The position numbers and the translations under genes were made by a program. From Streptomyces shenzhenensis (GTDB taxonomy: Bacteria; Actinomycetota; Actinomycetes; Streptomycetales; Streptomycetaceae), in contig NZ_JAJONF010000025.1 in assembly GCF_021462265.1 (NCBI RefSeq), positions 80,501 to 144,500 of the forward strand: DNA of 64,000 bases, written 5' to 3'. The notes under the pieces are model-generated. The model was not told the DNA's origin, ran no database searches, and saw nothing but the letters and a program-made list of their open reading frames with translations. How positions within the stretch are numbered: the stretch's first letter is position 1; each line of letters starts with the position of its first letter. Positions 1 through 7,905 of this stretch are shown here, one piece after another.

Positions 1-832
1 GAATGACCGGCGCCCCCGGCCGCTTGCGCTGCTCGGCCAGGAACATCGAGTAGAACGCCGTGGACCCGCCCGCCACCGTCACCCCGTGCCTGCGGTACTC
101 GGGCAGCGCGTCCGGCAGCGCGAAATGCTCGAACATCACCGCAGGGAACCCGTACAGCAGCAGCATCACGGTGTAGTCCGGGCCCGCGATGTGCGCGTAC
201 GGGAACGCCATCGAGCCCACGTCGTCCGCGGTGAGCCGCAGCGCGTGCGCGAGACACGAACCGCCCGCGATGAGCGAGCGGTCCGTGTGCAGAACGCCCT
301 TGGGGTCGGAGGTGGTTCCCGAGGTCCAGTAGATCCACCGGACGGAGGTGCCCTCGGCGGGCGGGGCGGGCAGCGTGGCCGGATCGCCGTCGGGCAGCTC
401 GTCGTACGCCTCGAAGATCCCCTTGGCGCCCAGCCGCCGCGCCATCCCGGTGTGGTCGAAGCCGCGCCACACGCCCGGTACGGCGAAGAACTCGGCCCTG
501 GACTCGCGCAGCGCGAAGCCGACCTCGCGGTCCCGGTAGAAGGGGATGACGGGCGACTGGACGGCGCCCAGCCGGGCCAGCGCGAAGGACAGCACGGCCG
601 TCTCGATCCGGGTGGGGAGCTGCCAGGCGACCACCGTGCCGGGTCGTACGCCCATGCCGTACAGCCCGGCCGCGACGCGTTCGGCACGCGCGCGCAGCCC
701 GCCGAAGGTCAGGGAGCGCTCGCCCTGGAGGAACACCGGCCGGTGGGGGGTGAGTTCGGCGCGCCGGGCGGCCAGGTCCCAGAGCGTCGGGGCGGTGCTG
801 AGTCCGTGCGCGGTGGCGTTCGTGTCGTCCAT
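1..832 (-). CDS. AMP-dependent acyl-CoA ligase, N-terminal part (runs off the window)
   Basis: ANL-superfamily ligase that would activate a carboxylic acid to acyl-AMP and then acyl-CoA. The first 277 codons are present and the C-terminus lies outside the window. The phosphate-binding loop YWTSGTTSDPKG is at residues 168-179, and the N-terminal region (LTFGGLRARAERVAAGL) fits the family. The ATG at 832 gives MDDTNATAHGL. A CTGACG palindrome lies about 30 bp upstream. The gene is divergent from the acyl-CoA dehydrogenase pair that starts at 989, so both directions probably share one operator region. Substrate unknown; a role at the entry of the catabolic pathway is inferred from context. Confidence 0.9.
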   Translation of the reverse strand, partial: MDDTNATAHGLSTAPTLWDLAARRAELTPHRPVFLQGERSLTFGGLRARAERVAAGLYGMGVRPGTVVAWQLPTRIETAVLSFALARLGAVQSPVIPFYRDREVGFALRESRAEFFAVPGVWRGFDHTGMARRLGAKGIFEAYDELPDGDPATLPAPPAEGTSVRWIYWTSGTTSDPKGVLHTDRSLIAGGSCLAHALRLTADDVGSMAFPYAHIAGPDYTVMLLLYGFPAVMFEHFALPDALPEYRRHGVTVAGGSTAFYSMFLAEQRKRPGAPVI

Positions 833-860
833 GACCGGGCCCCCTGCTCGCTCCTGTTAG

Positions 861-968
861 CTGACGAGTCGTCAGATCGTAGGTCCTGGCGCCTTGCCGG
901 TCCAGGGGTGCGGGGCTAGCCTGCCAGAATCTGACGAACCATCAACTCCATGTCTGACGAACCATCAG
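861..968. promoter_or_regulatory. Three CTGACGnnnCGTCAG-type operators between divergent ligase and dehydrogenase genes
   Basis: Three 15-bp palindromes are visible: CTGACGAGTCGTCAG (861-875, perfect), CTGACGAACCATCAA (931-945) and CTGACGAACCATCAG (954-968). The last two are 23 bp apart. The third overlaps the ATG at 950 that would otherwise be a possible start, which argues that the real start of the downstream gene is the GTG at 989. Likely TetR-family operators (inference). Confidence 0.75.
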
Positions 969-988
969 CTCCGTGGGGGTGCCTGCCG

Positions 989-2119
989 GTGGACCTGTCG
1001 TACACGCCCGAGGAGGAGGACTTCCGGGCGCGGCTGCGGGAGTGGCTCGCCAAGGTGCTGCCCGGCCTCCCGCCCAAGCCGAGGCCCGAGGACTGGCCGG
1101 GCCGCCGCGCCTACGACCTCGGCTGGCAGCGCACGCTGTACGACGCCGGGTATGCCGACGTCCACTGGGACGCCTCCCCGACCACCCGGCTGATCTTCCT
1201 CGAGGAGACCGAGCGGGCCGGCGCGCCCTATGTGGGCGCCAACTTCGTCGGCCTGCTGCACGCGGGCCCCACCATCGCCGCCGAGGGCACCGAGGCGCAG
1301 CGGGCCCGCTGGCTGGCGCCGATCCTGCGCGGCGACGAGGTGTGGTGCCAGGGGTTCAGCGAACCGGACGCCGGCTCCGACCTGGCCGCGCTGCGCACGC
1401 GCGCGTGGCGCGACGGCGACGACTACGTGGTGAGCGGATCCAAGATCTGGACCTCGCACGCGGAGGTCGCCGACTGGTGCGAACTGCTGGTGCGCACGGA
1501 TGCGCAGGCGCCCAGGCACCGGGGCATCACCTGGCTGGCCATGCCCATGGACGCGCCGGGCATCACCGTACGGCCGCTGCGCACGCTCGCCGGATCCGCC
1601 GAGTTCGCCGAGGTGTTCCTCGACGAGGTGCGGGTGCCCGTGGCCAACCGGGTGGGCGCCGAGAACGACGGCTGGCGCGTCACCATGGTGACCCTCTCCT
1701 TCGAACGCGGCACCGCCTTCGTCGGCGAGGTCGTCGCCTGCCGCCGGGTGCTCGGCGAGCTCGCGCGCGTGGCGCGCGAGAACGGCACCTGGGACGACCC
1801 GGAACGCCGTCGCCGCCTCGGCCGCCTGAACGCCGAGTTCCGGGCCCTGTGGCGGCTCACCCAGTGGAACGTCAGCGAGGCGGAGGGCGGGCGCGTGCCC
1901 GGTGTCGGCGGCTCGGTCTTCAAGCTGCGCTACTCGCACGCGCGGCAGGAGCTGTACGACGTGGCGGCCGCCGTGCTCGGGCCGGACGCGCTCGACCTGG
2001 ACCGGCCGTGGGTCCTCGACCGGCTCTCCTCGCTCTCGTACACCATCGCGGCCGGGACCTCGCAGATCCAGCGGAACATCGTGGCCGAGCGGATCCTCGG
2101 GCTGCCGAAGGGGCGGTGA
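989..2119 (+). CDS. Acyl-CoA dehydrogenase (large partner of a pair)
   Basis: FAD-dependent alpha,beta-dehydrogenation of an acyl-CoA. The 376-residue product has the family blocks WCQGFSEPDAGSDLA (middle domain, FAD/substrate loop) and the C-terminal AAGTSQIQRNIVAERILGL. I chose GTG 989 (MDLSYTPEEEDF) over ATG 950 because the latter lies inside an operator palindrome; a G-rich stretch at 974-978 could serve as ribosome binding site. The next dehydrogenase starts 6 bp downstream. Adjacent short/long FadE pairs form alpha2beta2 heterotetramers in mycobacterial cholesterol catabolism (FadE28-FadE29 type), and the same is inferred here. Confidence 0.93.
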   Translation: MDLSYTPEEEDFRARLREWLAKVLPGLPPKPRPEDWPGRRAYDLGWQRTLYDAGYADVHWDASPTTRLIFLEETERAGAPYVGANFVGLLHAGPTIAAEGTEAQRARWLAPILRGDEVWCQGFSEPDAGSDLAALRTRAWRDGDDYVVSGSKIWTSHAEVADWCELLVRTDAQAPRHRGITWLAMPMDAPGITVRPLRTLAGSAEFAEVFLDEVRVPVANRVGAENDGWRVTMVTLSFERGTAFVGEVVACRRVLGELARVARENGTWDDPERRRRLGRLNAEFRALWRLTQWNVSEAEGGRVPGVGGSVFKLRYSHARQELYDVAAAVLGPDALDLDRPWVLDRLSSLSYTIAAGTSQIQRNIVAERILGLPKGR

Positions 2120-2125
2120 GCGGGC

Positions 2126-2998
2126 GTGCGATTTCGACTGACCCGTGACCAGGAGGCGTTGCGGGAGGGCATGCGGGAGTTGCTCGGGCGCCGGTTCGAC
2201 GGCGCGGCGCTGCGGGCGGCGGCCGGCGCGCCGGCGCGTCTCGACCGGCGCCTGTGGCGGGAGCTGGGGGCCGCCGGGTTCTTCGCGCTGCGGCTGCCGG
2301 AGGCCGACGGCGGGGTCGGACTCGGCCTGCCGGAAGCCGTGTTGGTGTTCGAGGAGGCCGGGCGGGCGCTGCTGCCCGGCCCGCTGCTGGCCACCCACCT
2401 CGCCGCGGCCGAGGTGCCCGGCGCGGCCATGGGGGAGACCGTGGTGGCCCGGGTGGACGGCGGCCTGGCCGAGTGGCTGGCCGAGGCGGACGCGGTGACG
2501 GGCGACGCGTCGGGGGCTCTGCCGGTGCGCTCGGTGGACCCGTTGACGCCCCTGCACCGGGTCCCGGGGCCGGCCGCCGGGCCGGCCGACCCCGTCGCCG
2601 TGCTCCTGACCGCCGCCGAGCAGCTCGGCACGGCCACGCGCGCGTGCGAGCTGGCCGTGCAACACGCCCGCACGCGCGTGCAGTTCGGGCAGCCGATCGG
2701 GGCGTTCCAGGCGGTCAAGCATCTGTGCGCCGAGCTGCTGGTGCGCGCCGAGACCGCGCGGGCGGCCGTCTATGCGGCCGCCGTGACCGCCGCGCCCGTG
2801 GACATCGCGGCGGCCCGGCTGCTCGCCGACGAGGCCGCGGTGCGCGGCGCCCGGGACTGTCTCCAGGTGCACGGCGGGATGGGGTTCACCTGGGAGTCGG
2901 AGGTGCATCTGCATCTGAAACGGGCGTGGGTGCGGGCACAGCGTGGCGGTGGCAACACGGAGAGTGAGGAAATGCTCGCCGTGGAGTTGCTCGGCTGA
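2126..2998 (+). CDS. Short acyl-CoA dehydrogenase (small partner)
   Basis: Only 290 residues against about 380 for the usual family member. The N-terminal helices and the C-terminal helical domain are clear (RTRVQFGQPIGAFQAVKH and CLQVHGGMGFTWESEVHL), while the middle beta domain is strongly shortened. The GTG start lies 6 bp after the preceding dehydrogenase stop, so the two are translationally linked. Such abbreviated FadE proteins are typically non-catalytic or half-site partners in heteromeric dehydrogenases; that assignment is inference from length and pairing. Confidence 0.9.
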   Translation: MRFRLTRDQEALREGMRELLGRRFDGAALRAAAGAPARLDRRLWRELGAAGFFALRLPEADGGVGLGLPEAVLVFEEAGRALLPGPLLATHLAAAEVPGAAMGETVVARVDGGLAEWLAEADAVTGDASGALPVRSVDPLTPLHRVPGPAAGPADPVAVLLTAAEQLGTATRACELAVQHARTRVQFGQPIGAFQAVKHLCAELLVRAETARAAVYAAAVTAAPVDIAAARLLADEAAVRGARDCLQVHGGMGFTWESEVHLHLKRAWVRAQRGGGNTESEEMLAVELLG

Positions 2999-3396
2999 GC
3001 GTTCGATACGGCTCTGGTCTGCGCGGGTGCGGCTCGGGGCGGCCAGGATGTCGCGGATTGTGGCAAAACTGGAATCACGGAGCGTTGATACCGGGTTGTG
3101 TCCAACGCGTGACTCGTCACGGCCCGGAGTCGGCCGTCCCCTCGGGTACCTTCTGTGGGATGCGAGTGGTTCCGAGGACGAGCCATGCCGGCGGTGCCGT
3201 CGAAGCGGCCCCGCCGCCGATGCTGCGCCTCGCCGCTCGCAGGGCGGTAAGGGCTTGCGTTCCCGCCTGTTCGACTCCCCGCCGCGAGCGTCGCACAGTA
3301 TGCCGCAGGCGTACTCCTTCGCGCTGGAATATGCCCGAAGCGCTTGTTGGGGTGACTGTACGTCAACCATGCTGTCTCGTAAGGGAATCACGTTCC
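2999..3396. other. Gene-free stretch
   Basis: About 400 bp between the dehydrogenase pair and the ATPase-like regulator. No convincing gene, operator palindrome or strong hairpin was found. A 21-codon open frame from ATG 3184 is rich in Arg and Cys but has no support beyond its start and stop codons. Confidence 0.4.
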
Positions 3397-3534
3397 GTGA
3401 CCCTTGCTCTGGCCGTTGTTCTGGCCATGCAGAAAATGGCTACGATCGTGGCCCTCGCCGTCCTCGTCGCCGCGGCCCGCGCCGCGGTGACGGCTCGGCG
3501 CGGGTTCATGTGTCCGCCGGTTCGGATGGTGTGA
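3397..3534 (+). CDS. Possible small membrane peptide
   Basis: A 45-residue open frame from GTG 3397, preceded by AAGGGA about 10 bp upstream. The translation has one continuous hydrophobic segment (about residues 2-24, LALAVVLAMQ then VALAVLVAAA) followed by a basic tail. It ends 3 bp before the start of the ATPase-like regulator, suggesting coupling. No family is recognised. The hydrophobic pattern and tight spacing are the only support, so it may be spurious. Confidence 0.35.
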   Translation: MTLALAVVLAMQKMATIVALAVLVAAARAAVTARRGFMCPPVRMV

Positions 3535-3537
3535 GCG

Positions 3538-4029
3538 GTGCAGGTGCTTCAAGTGCAGCTGGAGATCCGGCCCGACCCCGCGGAGGTGGGGCGGGCCAGG
3601 AGATGGGCGCGCTCGCGCCTCGCCGGGTCCGGCATAGCGGCGGACGAACCGCTGGCCGAGACCCTGATCCTGCTCGTCTCCGAACTGGTCACCAACGCGG
3701 TGGTGCACACCGGCTGTCCGGCCGTGCTGCGGCTCTTGCTGCCGGGCACGGACCGCTCGGGCGCCGGGGAGTCGGTCACGGTACGGCTGGAGGTCGCCGA
3801 CGCCAGCGGCCGCGCGCCCGTGCCGCGGTGCGCCGACGGCGACGCCACCGGCGGCCGGGGCCTAGCCCTCGTCGACGGGCTGGCCGACCGCTGGGGCTGG
3901 AGCCCCGAGGGCGCGGGCAAGCGCATCTGGTGCGAACTCGACCGGCGTGCGCAGCCCCGGCAGGGCGCGGCGGTGGCGTACGGGCGCGGGTCGGCCTCGC
4001 GTGAGGGGCTGGCCTTCGAGGCGGTGTGA
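3538..4029 (+). CDS. HATPase_c_2 (anti-sigma-like) ATP-binding regulator
   Basis: A 163-residue protein of the RsbW/SpoIIAB-like ATPase family abundant in Streptomyces. The N-box (LILLVSELVTNAVVHT) is near residues 42-57 and the G1-type box (GGRGLALVDGLADRWGW) near residues 105-121. These proteins usually bind ATP and act as serine kinases or anti-sigma factors on small partners; no partner is visible nearby. GTG start. The downstream hairpin at 4309-4345 could end its transcript. Confidence 0.85.
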   Translation: MQVLQVQLEIRPDPAEVGRARRWARSRLAGSGIAADEPLAETLILLVSELVTNAVVHTGCPAVLRLLLPGTDRSGAGESVTVRLEVADASGRAPVPRCADGDATGGRGLALVDGLADRWGWSPEGAGKRIWCELDRRAQPRQGAAVAYGRGSASREGLAFEAV

Positions 4030-4308
4030 TCCCCGCTGTGCGGCCATGCGCCCGGCGTTGCATCCGTGCGCGCCCGTGACGAATCGGGGCATAAGTCGTA
4101 AAGCTTCACCCGGGTGTTGACGCCTTGTGACCATGTCCTCACGCTTGAGGTCTGCGATTCGCCGCGAGGGGACGACGAGGGACTTGATGACGGGCGCCCT
4201 TGTCGAGTGTGGGTCGAGCCGGACGGCGGCGCGCGGGACCGGGCTGGGGGCGGGCCGGTGCGCGCAGCCGTTCGGATGCAGGGGGGAACAGGGGGGAATG
4301 GGGGGAGG

Positions 4309-4345
4309 GCCGGTGTCGCGTCGCCTCGGGCGTGACACCGGCTTT
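4309..4345 (+). terminator. Hairpin terminator between convergent genes
   Basis: GCCGGTGTC (4309-4317) pairs perfectly with GACACCGGC (4334-4342) and is followed by TTTC. It lies in the 350-bp gene-free space between the ATPase-like regulator and the convergent cyclase gene. Nothing else was found in 4030-4377. Confidence 0.5.
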
Positions 4346-4377
4346 CGCGGGTGGCACCCGCCGCGGCCCGGCGGCGC

Positions 4378-5313
4378 TCAGAGGACGGCCACGGGGGCGA
4401 CCGGAGTGCCCGTCGCCCCGACGAACGGCTCGGGCATCGCCGACAGCAGGAACGCGTACCGGCCGGTTTCTCCACAGGCTGTGGACAACTCTTCGAGATT
4501 CCAGTTCTGCCCCTGGAGCATCCCCATCTCCACGAGATCCAGGGCGTGCACGGGCAGCCACAGGCCCTCGATCTCGGGCGGGAAGATCTCGAACGTGAGG
4601 GTGTCGTTCGCGACGGCGGCCACGTCGCGTGCGTGGAACCATTCCGGGGCGTGCACCGAGAGGCCCGGCGACGGGTAGCCGTACCCGTGCTTGTCCCCGG
4701 CGAGGTACACCTGCACCTGCCCGGTCCGTACGAGGACGATGTCGCCGCTGCGGACGGTCGTCCCGGCGAACTCCTCGGCCGCGTCCAGGTCTTCCGGGGT
4801 GACCGCGTGGCCGCCCTCCAACCGGTCCACGCCGCGCGCGCGTGCCACGTCCAGCAGCACCCCGCGCGAGACGATGTGCCGGGCCGTGGCGATCCCGCTG
4901 AACTGCGCACCGCCGTGCGCGGTCACCGTGTCCGCGGGGCGGCCGTTGTAGAGCTTCCCCGAGTGCGAGACATGGGTGAGCGCGTCCCAGTGGGTGCCGG
5001 CCTGCAGCCCCATGGTCACCGCGTCGTCGCTGCACGCGACGGTGCCCGGGCCGAAGAGCTCCTGGTTGATCTGCACCATGGCGTGCAGGGGGTTGACCCG
5101 CCCGGGGATCATCCCGGTCTGCACGCCGTCCTGTTGGAGGGGCAGGGCGAGCGGGACACGGCGGCCGGTGCGCACCGTCGCCGCCGCCTCCCGCACCACC
5201 TCGTCGGTGATCAGGTTCAGCGTGCCGATCTCGTCGTCGGCGCCCCAGCGCCCCCAGTTGTTGACGCGCTTGGCGATGTCGTGGAACGCGGGATGCAACG
5301 CCGGCAGTGACAT
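4378..5313 (-). CDS. Cyclase-family metal hydrolase (kynurenine-formamidase fold)
   Basis: A 311-residue member of the putative cyclase family (PF04199), which hydrolyses amides or lactone-like rings using a divalent metal. The metal motif GTHWDALTHVSH is at residues 106-117. ATG 5313 (MSLPALHP) is chosen because GGAGGA lies 5-10 bp upstream; an in-frame start 10 codons earlier has no ribosome site. Divergent from the SDR at 5400, with CTGACG operators between them. In the catabolic context it may open or hydrolyse a ring intermediate, but this is inference. Confidence 0.88.
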   Translation of the reverse strand: MSLPALHPAFHDIAKRVNNWGRWGADDEIGTLNLITDEVVREAAATVRTGRRVPLALPLQQDGVQTGMIPGRVNPLHAMVQINQELFGPGTVACSDDAVTMGLQAGTHWDALTHVSHSGKLYNGRPADTVTAHGGAQFSGIATARHIVSRGVLLDVARARGVDRLEGGHAVTPEDLDAAEEFAGTTVRSGDIVLVRTGQVQVYLAGDKHGYGYPSPGLSVHAPEWFHARDVAAVANDTLTFEIFPPEIEGLWLPVHALDLVEMGMLQGQNWNLEELSTACGETGRYAFLLSAMPEPFVGATGTPVAPVAVL

Positions 5314-5345
5314 TTGGGTCCTCCCCAGGCCTTGTGTCCGCACAT

Positions 5346-5377
5346 CTGACGGGACATAAAATCTAACGGTCCGTCAG
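5346..5377. promoter_or_regulatory. CTGACG-type operator pair between cyclase and SDR genes
   Basis: CTAACGGTCCGTCAG at 5363-5377 is a good match to the window's recurring palindrome. A weaker copy with only the left half conserved (CTGACGGGACATAAA) lies at 5346-5360. Both sit in the 86-bp gap between divergent genes. Confidence 0.6.
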
Positions 5378-5399
5378 AAACCGCGGGAAGGGGCCGGGC

Positions 5400-6314
5400 G
5401 TGGGGAACTTCTTGGCAGGCAAGGTCGTCGCCGTGACGGGTGCGGGGCGCGGGATCGGACGGGCGGTGGCGCTGGCGGCGGCGGCCGACGGGGCGAAGGT
5501 CGTCGTCAACGACTACGGCGTCGCGGTCGACGGCGCCTCCCCCACGAGCGAGGTCGCCGAGGCCGTCGTCAAGGAGATCGGGGCGGCGGGCGGGGACGCG
5601 GTCGCGGTGGCCGACGACATCTCCACGATGGCGGGCGGGCAGCGGGTCGTGGACGCGGCGCTGTCGTCGTACGGCCGGCTCGACGGGGTCGTGTGCGTGG
5701 CGGGGATCCTGCGCGAGCGGATGCTGTTCAACATGACCGAGGCGGAGTGGGACCCGGTGGTCGCCACCCACCTCAAGGGCACGTTCACGGTGTTCCGGGC
5801 GGCGTCGGCGGTGATGCGCGGGCAACGCGCCGGCACCCTCATCGGCTTCACCAGCGGCAACCACCAGGGCTCGGTCTCGCAGGCCAACTACAGCGCGGCC
5901 AAGGGCGGGATCATCTCGCTGGTGCGGAGCGCGGCGCTGGGCCTGCACAAGTACGGGGTGACCGCGAACGCGGTGGCGCCGGTGGCCCGCACCCGGATGT
6001 CGGCGGGCGTGCCGACGGAGCTGACGGAGATCGGCGAGCCGGAGGACGTGGCCGCGTTCGTGGTCTACCTGCTCTCGGACGCGGCGCGGGACGCGGGGGT
6101 CACCGGGCAGGTCTACACGGTGGCCGGGCCGAAGATCGCGGTATGGGCCCAGCCGAGGGAGTTGCGGGCCGCGTACGCCGACGGGGGCTCCTGGACGCCG
6201 GAACGGATCGCGGAGTCGCTGCCCGGGAGCGTGGGGACGGATCCGATGCCGATGCTGGCGCGGCTGGCGGCGATGGAGGCGGCCGCGCGGGCGGGGGAGC
6301 GGCCGAACACGTGA
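5400..6314 (+). CDS. Short-chain dehydrogenase/reductase
   Basis: A 304-residue NAD(P)-dependent SDR with TGAGRGIG at 13-20, catalytic Ser152, Tyr164 and Lys168 (YSAAK). It carries a C-terminal extension of about 60 residues beyond the classical fold, as in hydroxyacyl-CoA-dehydrogenase-type SDRs related to the 17-beta-HSD4 N-terminal domain. GTG start. Oxidation of a hydroxyacyl-CoA intermediate is likely but the substrate is unknown. It may be co-transcribed with the dehydrogenase and alcohol dehydrogenase genes beyond the repeat region. Confidence 0.9.
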   Translation: MGNFLAGKVVAVTGAGRGIGRAVALAAAADGAKVVVNDYGVAVDGASPTSEVAEAVVKEIGAAGGDAVAVADDISTMAGGQRVVDAALSSYGRLDGVVCVAGILRERMLFNMTEAEWDPVVATHLKGTFTVFRAASAVMRGQRAGTLIGFTSGNHQGSVSQANYSAAKGGIISLVRSAALGLHKYGVTANAVAPVARTRMSAGVPTELTEIGEPEDVAAFVVYLLSDAARDAGVTGQVYTVAGPKIAVWAQPRELRAAYADGGSWTPERIAESLPGSVGTDPMPMLARLAAMEAAARAGERPNT

Positions 6315-6343
6315 GGGGGTGGGCCGGGCGCCTGCTCGCCGTC

Positions 6344-6617
6344 GCGGGCGGCGGGTTGTGCGCGGCTGCGGCGCCGTCGTGGTTGTTCGCGCAGTTCCCC
6401 GCGCCCCTGGGGGGTTGCTCCTGGCGGGGTCTGCGTGTGCGGGTTGTGCGGGCGGCGGGTTGTGGGCGGGTGCGGCGCCGTCGTGGTTGTTCGCGCAGTT
6501 CCCCGCGCCCCTTGGGGGTTGCTCCTGGCGGGGTCTGCGTGTGCGGGTTGTGCGGGCGGCGGGTTGTGGGCGGGTGCGGCGCCGTCGTGGTTGTTCGCGC
6601 AGTTCCCCGCGCCCCTT
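6344..6617 (+). repeat. Three tandem copies of a 104-bp GC-rich repeat
   Basis: The anchor TGCGGCGCCGTCGTGG recurs at 6367, 6471 and 6575, an exact 104-bp period. Copies are nearly identical over their whole length. Each contains the dispersed Streptomyces intergenic word CGCAGTTCCCCGCGCCCCT, seen also at 35.6 kb and 50.9 kb. It fills most of the 436-bp gap between the SDR and the next dehydrogenase. An open frame runs through it, but the ribosome binding site at 6741 places the real gene downstream. Confidence 0.9.
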
Positions 6618-6750
6618 GGTTGCTTGTTCGCGCCGGCGTCGACAAGCCCTGGTCGCTGGTTTTGTCTCCGCCGGGACGGCGATCTGCCACGGCGGTGGTG
6701 TCCGGCGGGTTTCGTACGGCCGTAACCCCGAAGCGTCTTTGGAGGTCACC

Positions 6751-7905
6751 GTGGAGTTCGGCTTTGCGCCGGAGGACGAGGAGTTTCGCCGGGAAGTGCG
6801 GGGGTGGCTCGACGCGCACGTCGAGAGCGGTGTGGACCGGCGGAGTTGGGAGCGTGCGCTCGGGGCCGCCGGGTGGATCGGGCTCGGCTGGGCGGAGGGG
6901 GGGTACGGGAACCGGACGGCCACGCTCACGCAGCAGGTCGCCTGGGCCGAGGAGTACGCCCGGTCGGGCGCGCCGCCCCGCTCCGGGCACATCGGGGAGA
7001 ACCTGCTGGCCCCGACGCTCCTCGCGCACGGCAGCGGTGAGCAGAAGGCGCGATTCCTGCCGCCCGTCGCCAGGGGCGAAGAGCTGTGGTGCCAGGGGTA
7101 CAGCGAGCCCGGCGCCGGATCGGACCTCGCGGGTGTGCGCACCTCCGCCGTACGGGAGGCGGACGGCTACCGCGTCGTCGGCCAGAAGATCTGGACCTCG
7201 CTCGCGCACGAGGCCGACTGGTGTTTCGTGCTCGCCCGGACCGAGCCCGGCTCGCGGCGCCATCACGGGCTGAGCTTCCTGCTGGTGCCCATGGACCAGC
7301 CGGGCCGCATCGAGGTCCGCCCCATCCGGCAGATGACCGGCACCAGCGATTTCAACGAGGTCTTCTTCGACGGGGCGCACGCGCGCGCGGAGCACGTGGT
7401 CGGCGGCGAGGGCAACGGCTGGCGCGTCGCCATGAGCCTGCTCGGCTTCGAGCGCGGGGTGTCCACGCTCGCCCAGCAGATCGGGTTCGCGGCGGAGTTG
7501 GGGCGGGTGGTGCGGGACGCCGTGGAGAACGGAGCCGTCGACGACCCCGTCGTACGGGAGCGGCTGGTGCGGCAGTGGGCGGAGTTGCGGGTGATGCGGT
7601 GGAACGCCCTGCGGACGCTCGGGAACTCCGCCGCCGGGCCCGGTGCGCCCAGTGTGGCCAAGCTGCTCTGGGGCGGCTGGCACCAGCGGCTCGGTGAGCT
7701 CGCCGTGCTGGTGCGGGGCGCGGCCGCGAGCGTCGGCCCGGCCGGCTGGTCGGCCGCCGCGCCGTACGAACTGGACCCCGCCCAGCACCTGTTCCTCTTC
7801 TCCCGGGCCGACACCATCTACGGCGGCTCGGACCAGGTCCAGCGCACGATCATCGCCGAGCGCGTGCTCGGTCTGCCGAGGGAACCGAAGGGGGTCGAGT
7901 CGTGA
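6751..7905 (+). CDS. Acyl-CoA dehydrogenase
   Basis: A 384-residue FAD-dependent dehydrogenase with WCQGYSEPGAGSDLAG in the middle domain, QKIWTSLAHEADWCF, and a C-terminal GGSDQVQRTIIAERVLGLP block. GTG 6751 (MEFGFAPEDEEF) is preceded by GGAGG at 6741-6745; longer in-frame starts would translate the tandem repeat and are rejected. Similar in architecture to the dehydrogenase at 989. Its stop overlaps the next gene's start by one base (TGATG), so it is coupled to the alcohol dehydrogenase. Confidence 0.93.
   Translation: MEFGFAPEDEEFRREVRGWLDAHVESGVDRRSWERALGAAGWIGLGWAEGGYGNRTATLTQQVAWAEEYARSGAPPRSGHIGENLLAPTLLAHGSGEQKARFLPPVARGEELWCQGYSEPGAGSDLAGVRTSAVREADGYRVVGQKIWTSLAHEADWCFVLARTEPGSRRHHGLSFLLVPMDQPGRIEVRPIRQMTGTSDFNEVFFDGAHARAEHVVGGEGNGWRVAMSLLGFERGVSTLAQQIGFAAELGRVVRDAVENGAVDDPVVRERLVRQWAELRVMRWNALRTLGNSAAGPGAPSVAKLLWGGWHQRLGELAVLVRGAAASVGPAGWSAAAPYELDPAQHLFLFSRADTIYGGSDQVQRTIIAERVLGLPREPKGVES

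Noticed and set aside
950..988. ATG 950 as start of the first acyl-CoA dehydrogenase
   Set aside because: It lies in the operator palindrome and has no ribosome site; the conserved N-terminus begins at GTG 989.
3184..3249. 21-codon Arg/Cys-rich open frame
   Set aside because: No ribosome site or conservation argument.
965..3391. Very long open frame on the minus strand opposite two acyl-CoA dehydrogenases
   Set aside because: Low-complexity Arg/Gly/Pro translation with no family; a GC-bias shadow of clear genes on the plus strand.
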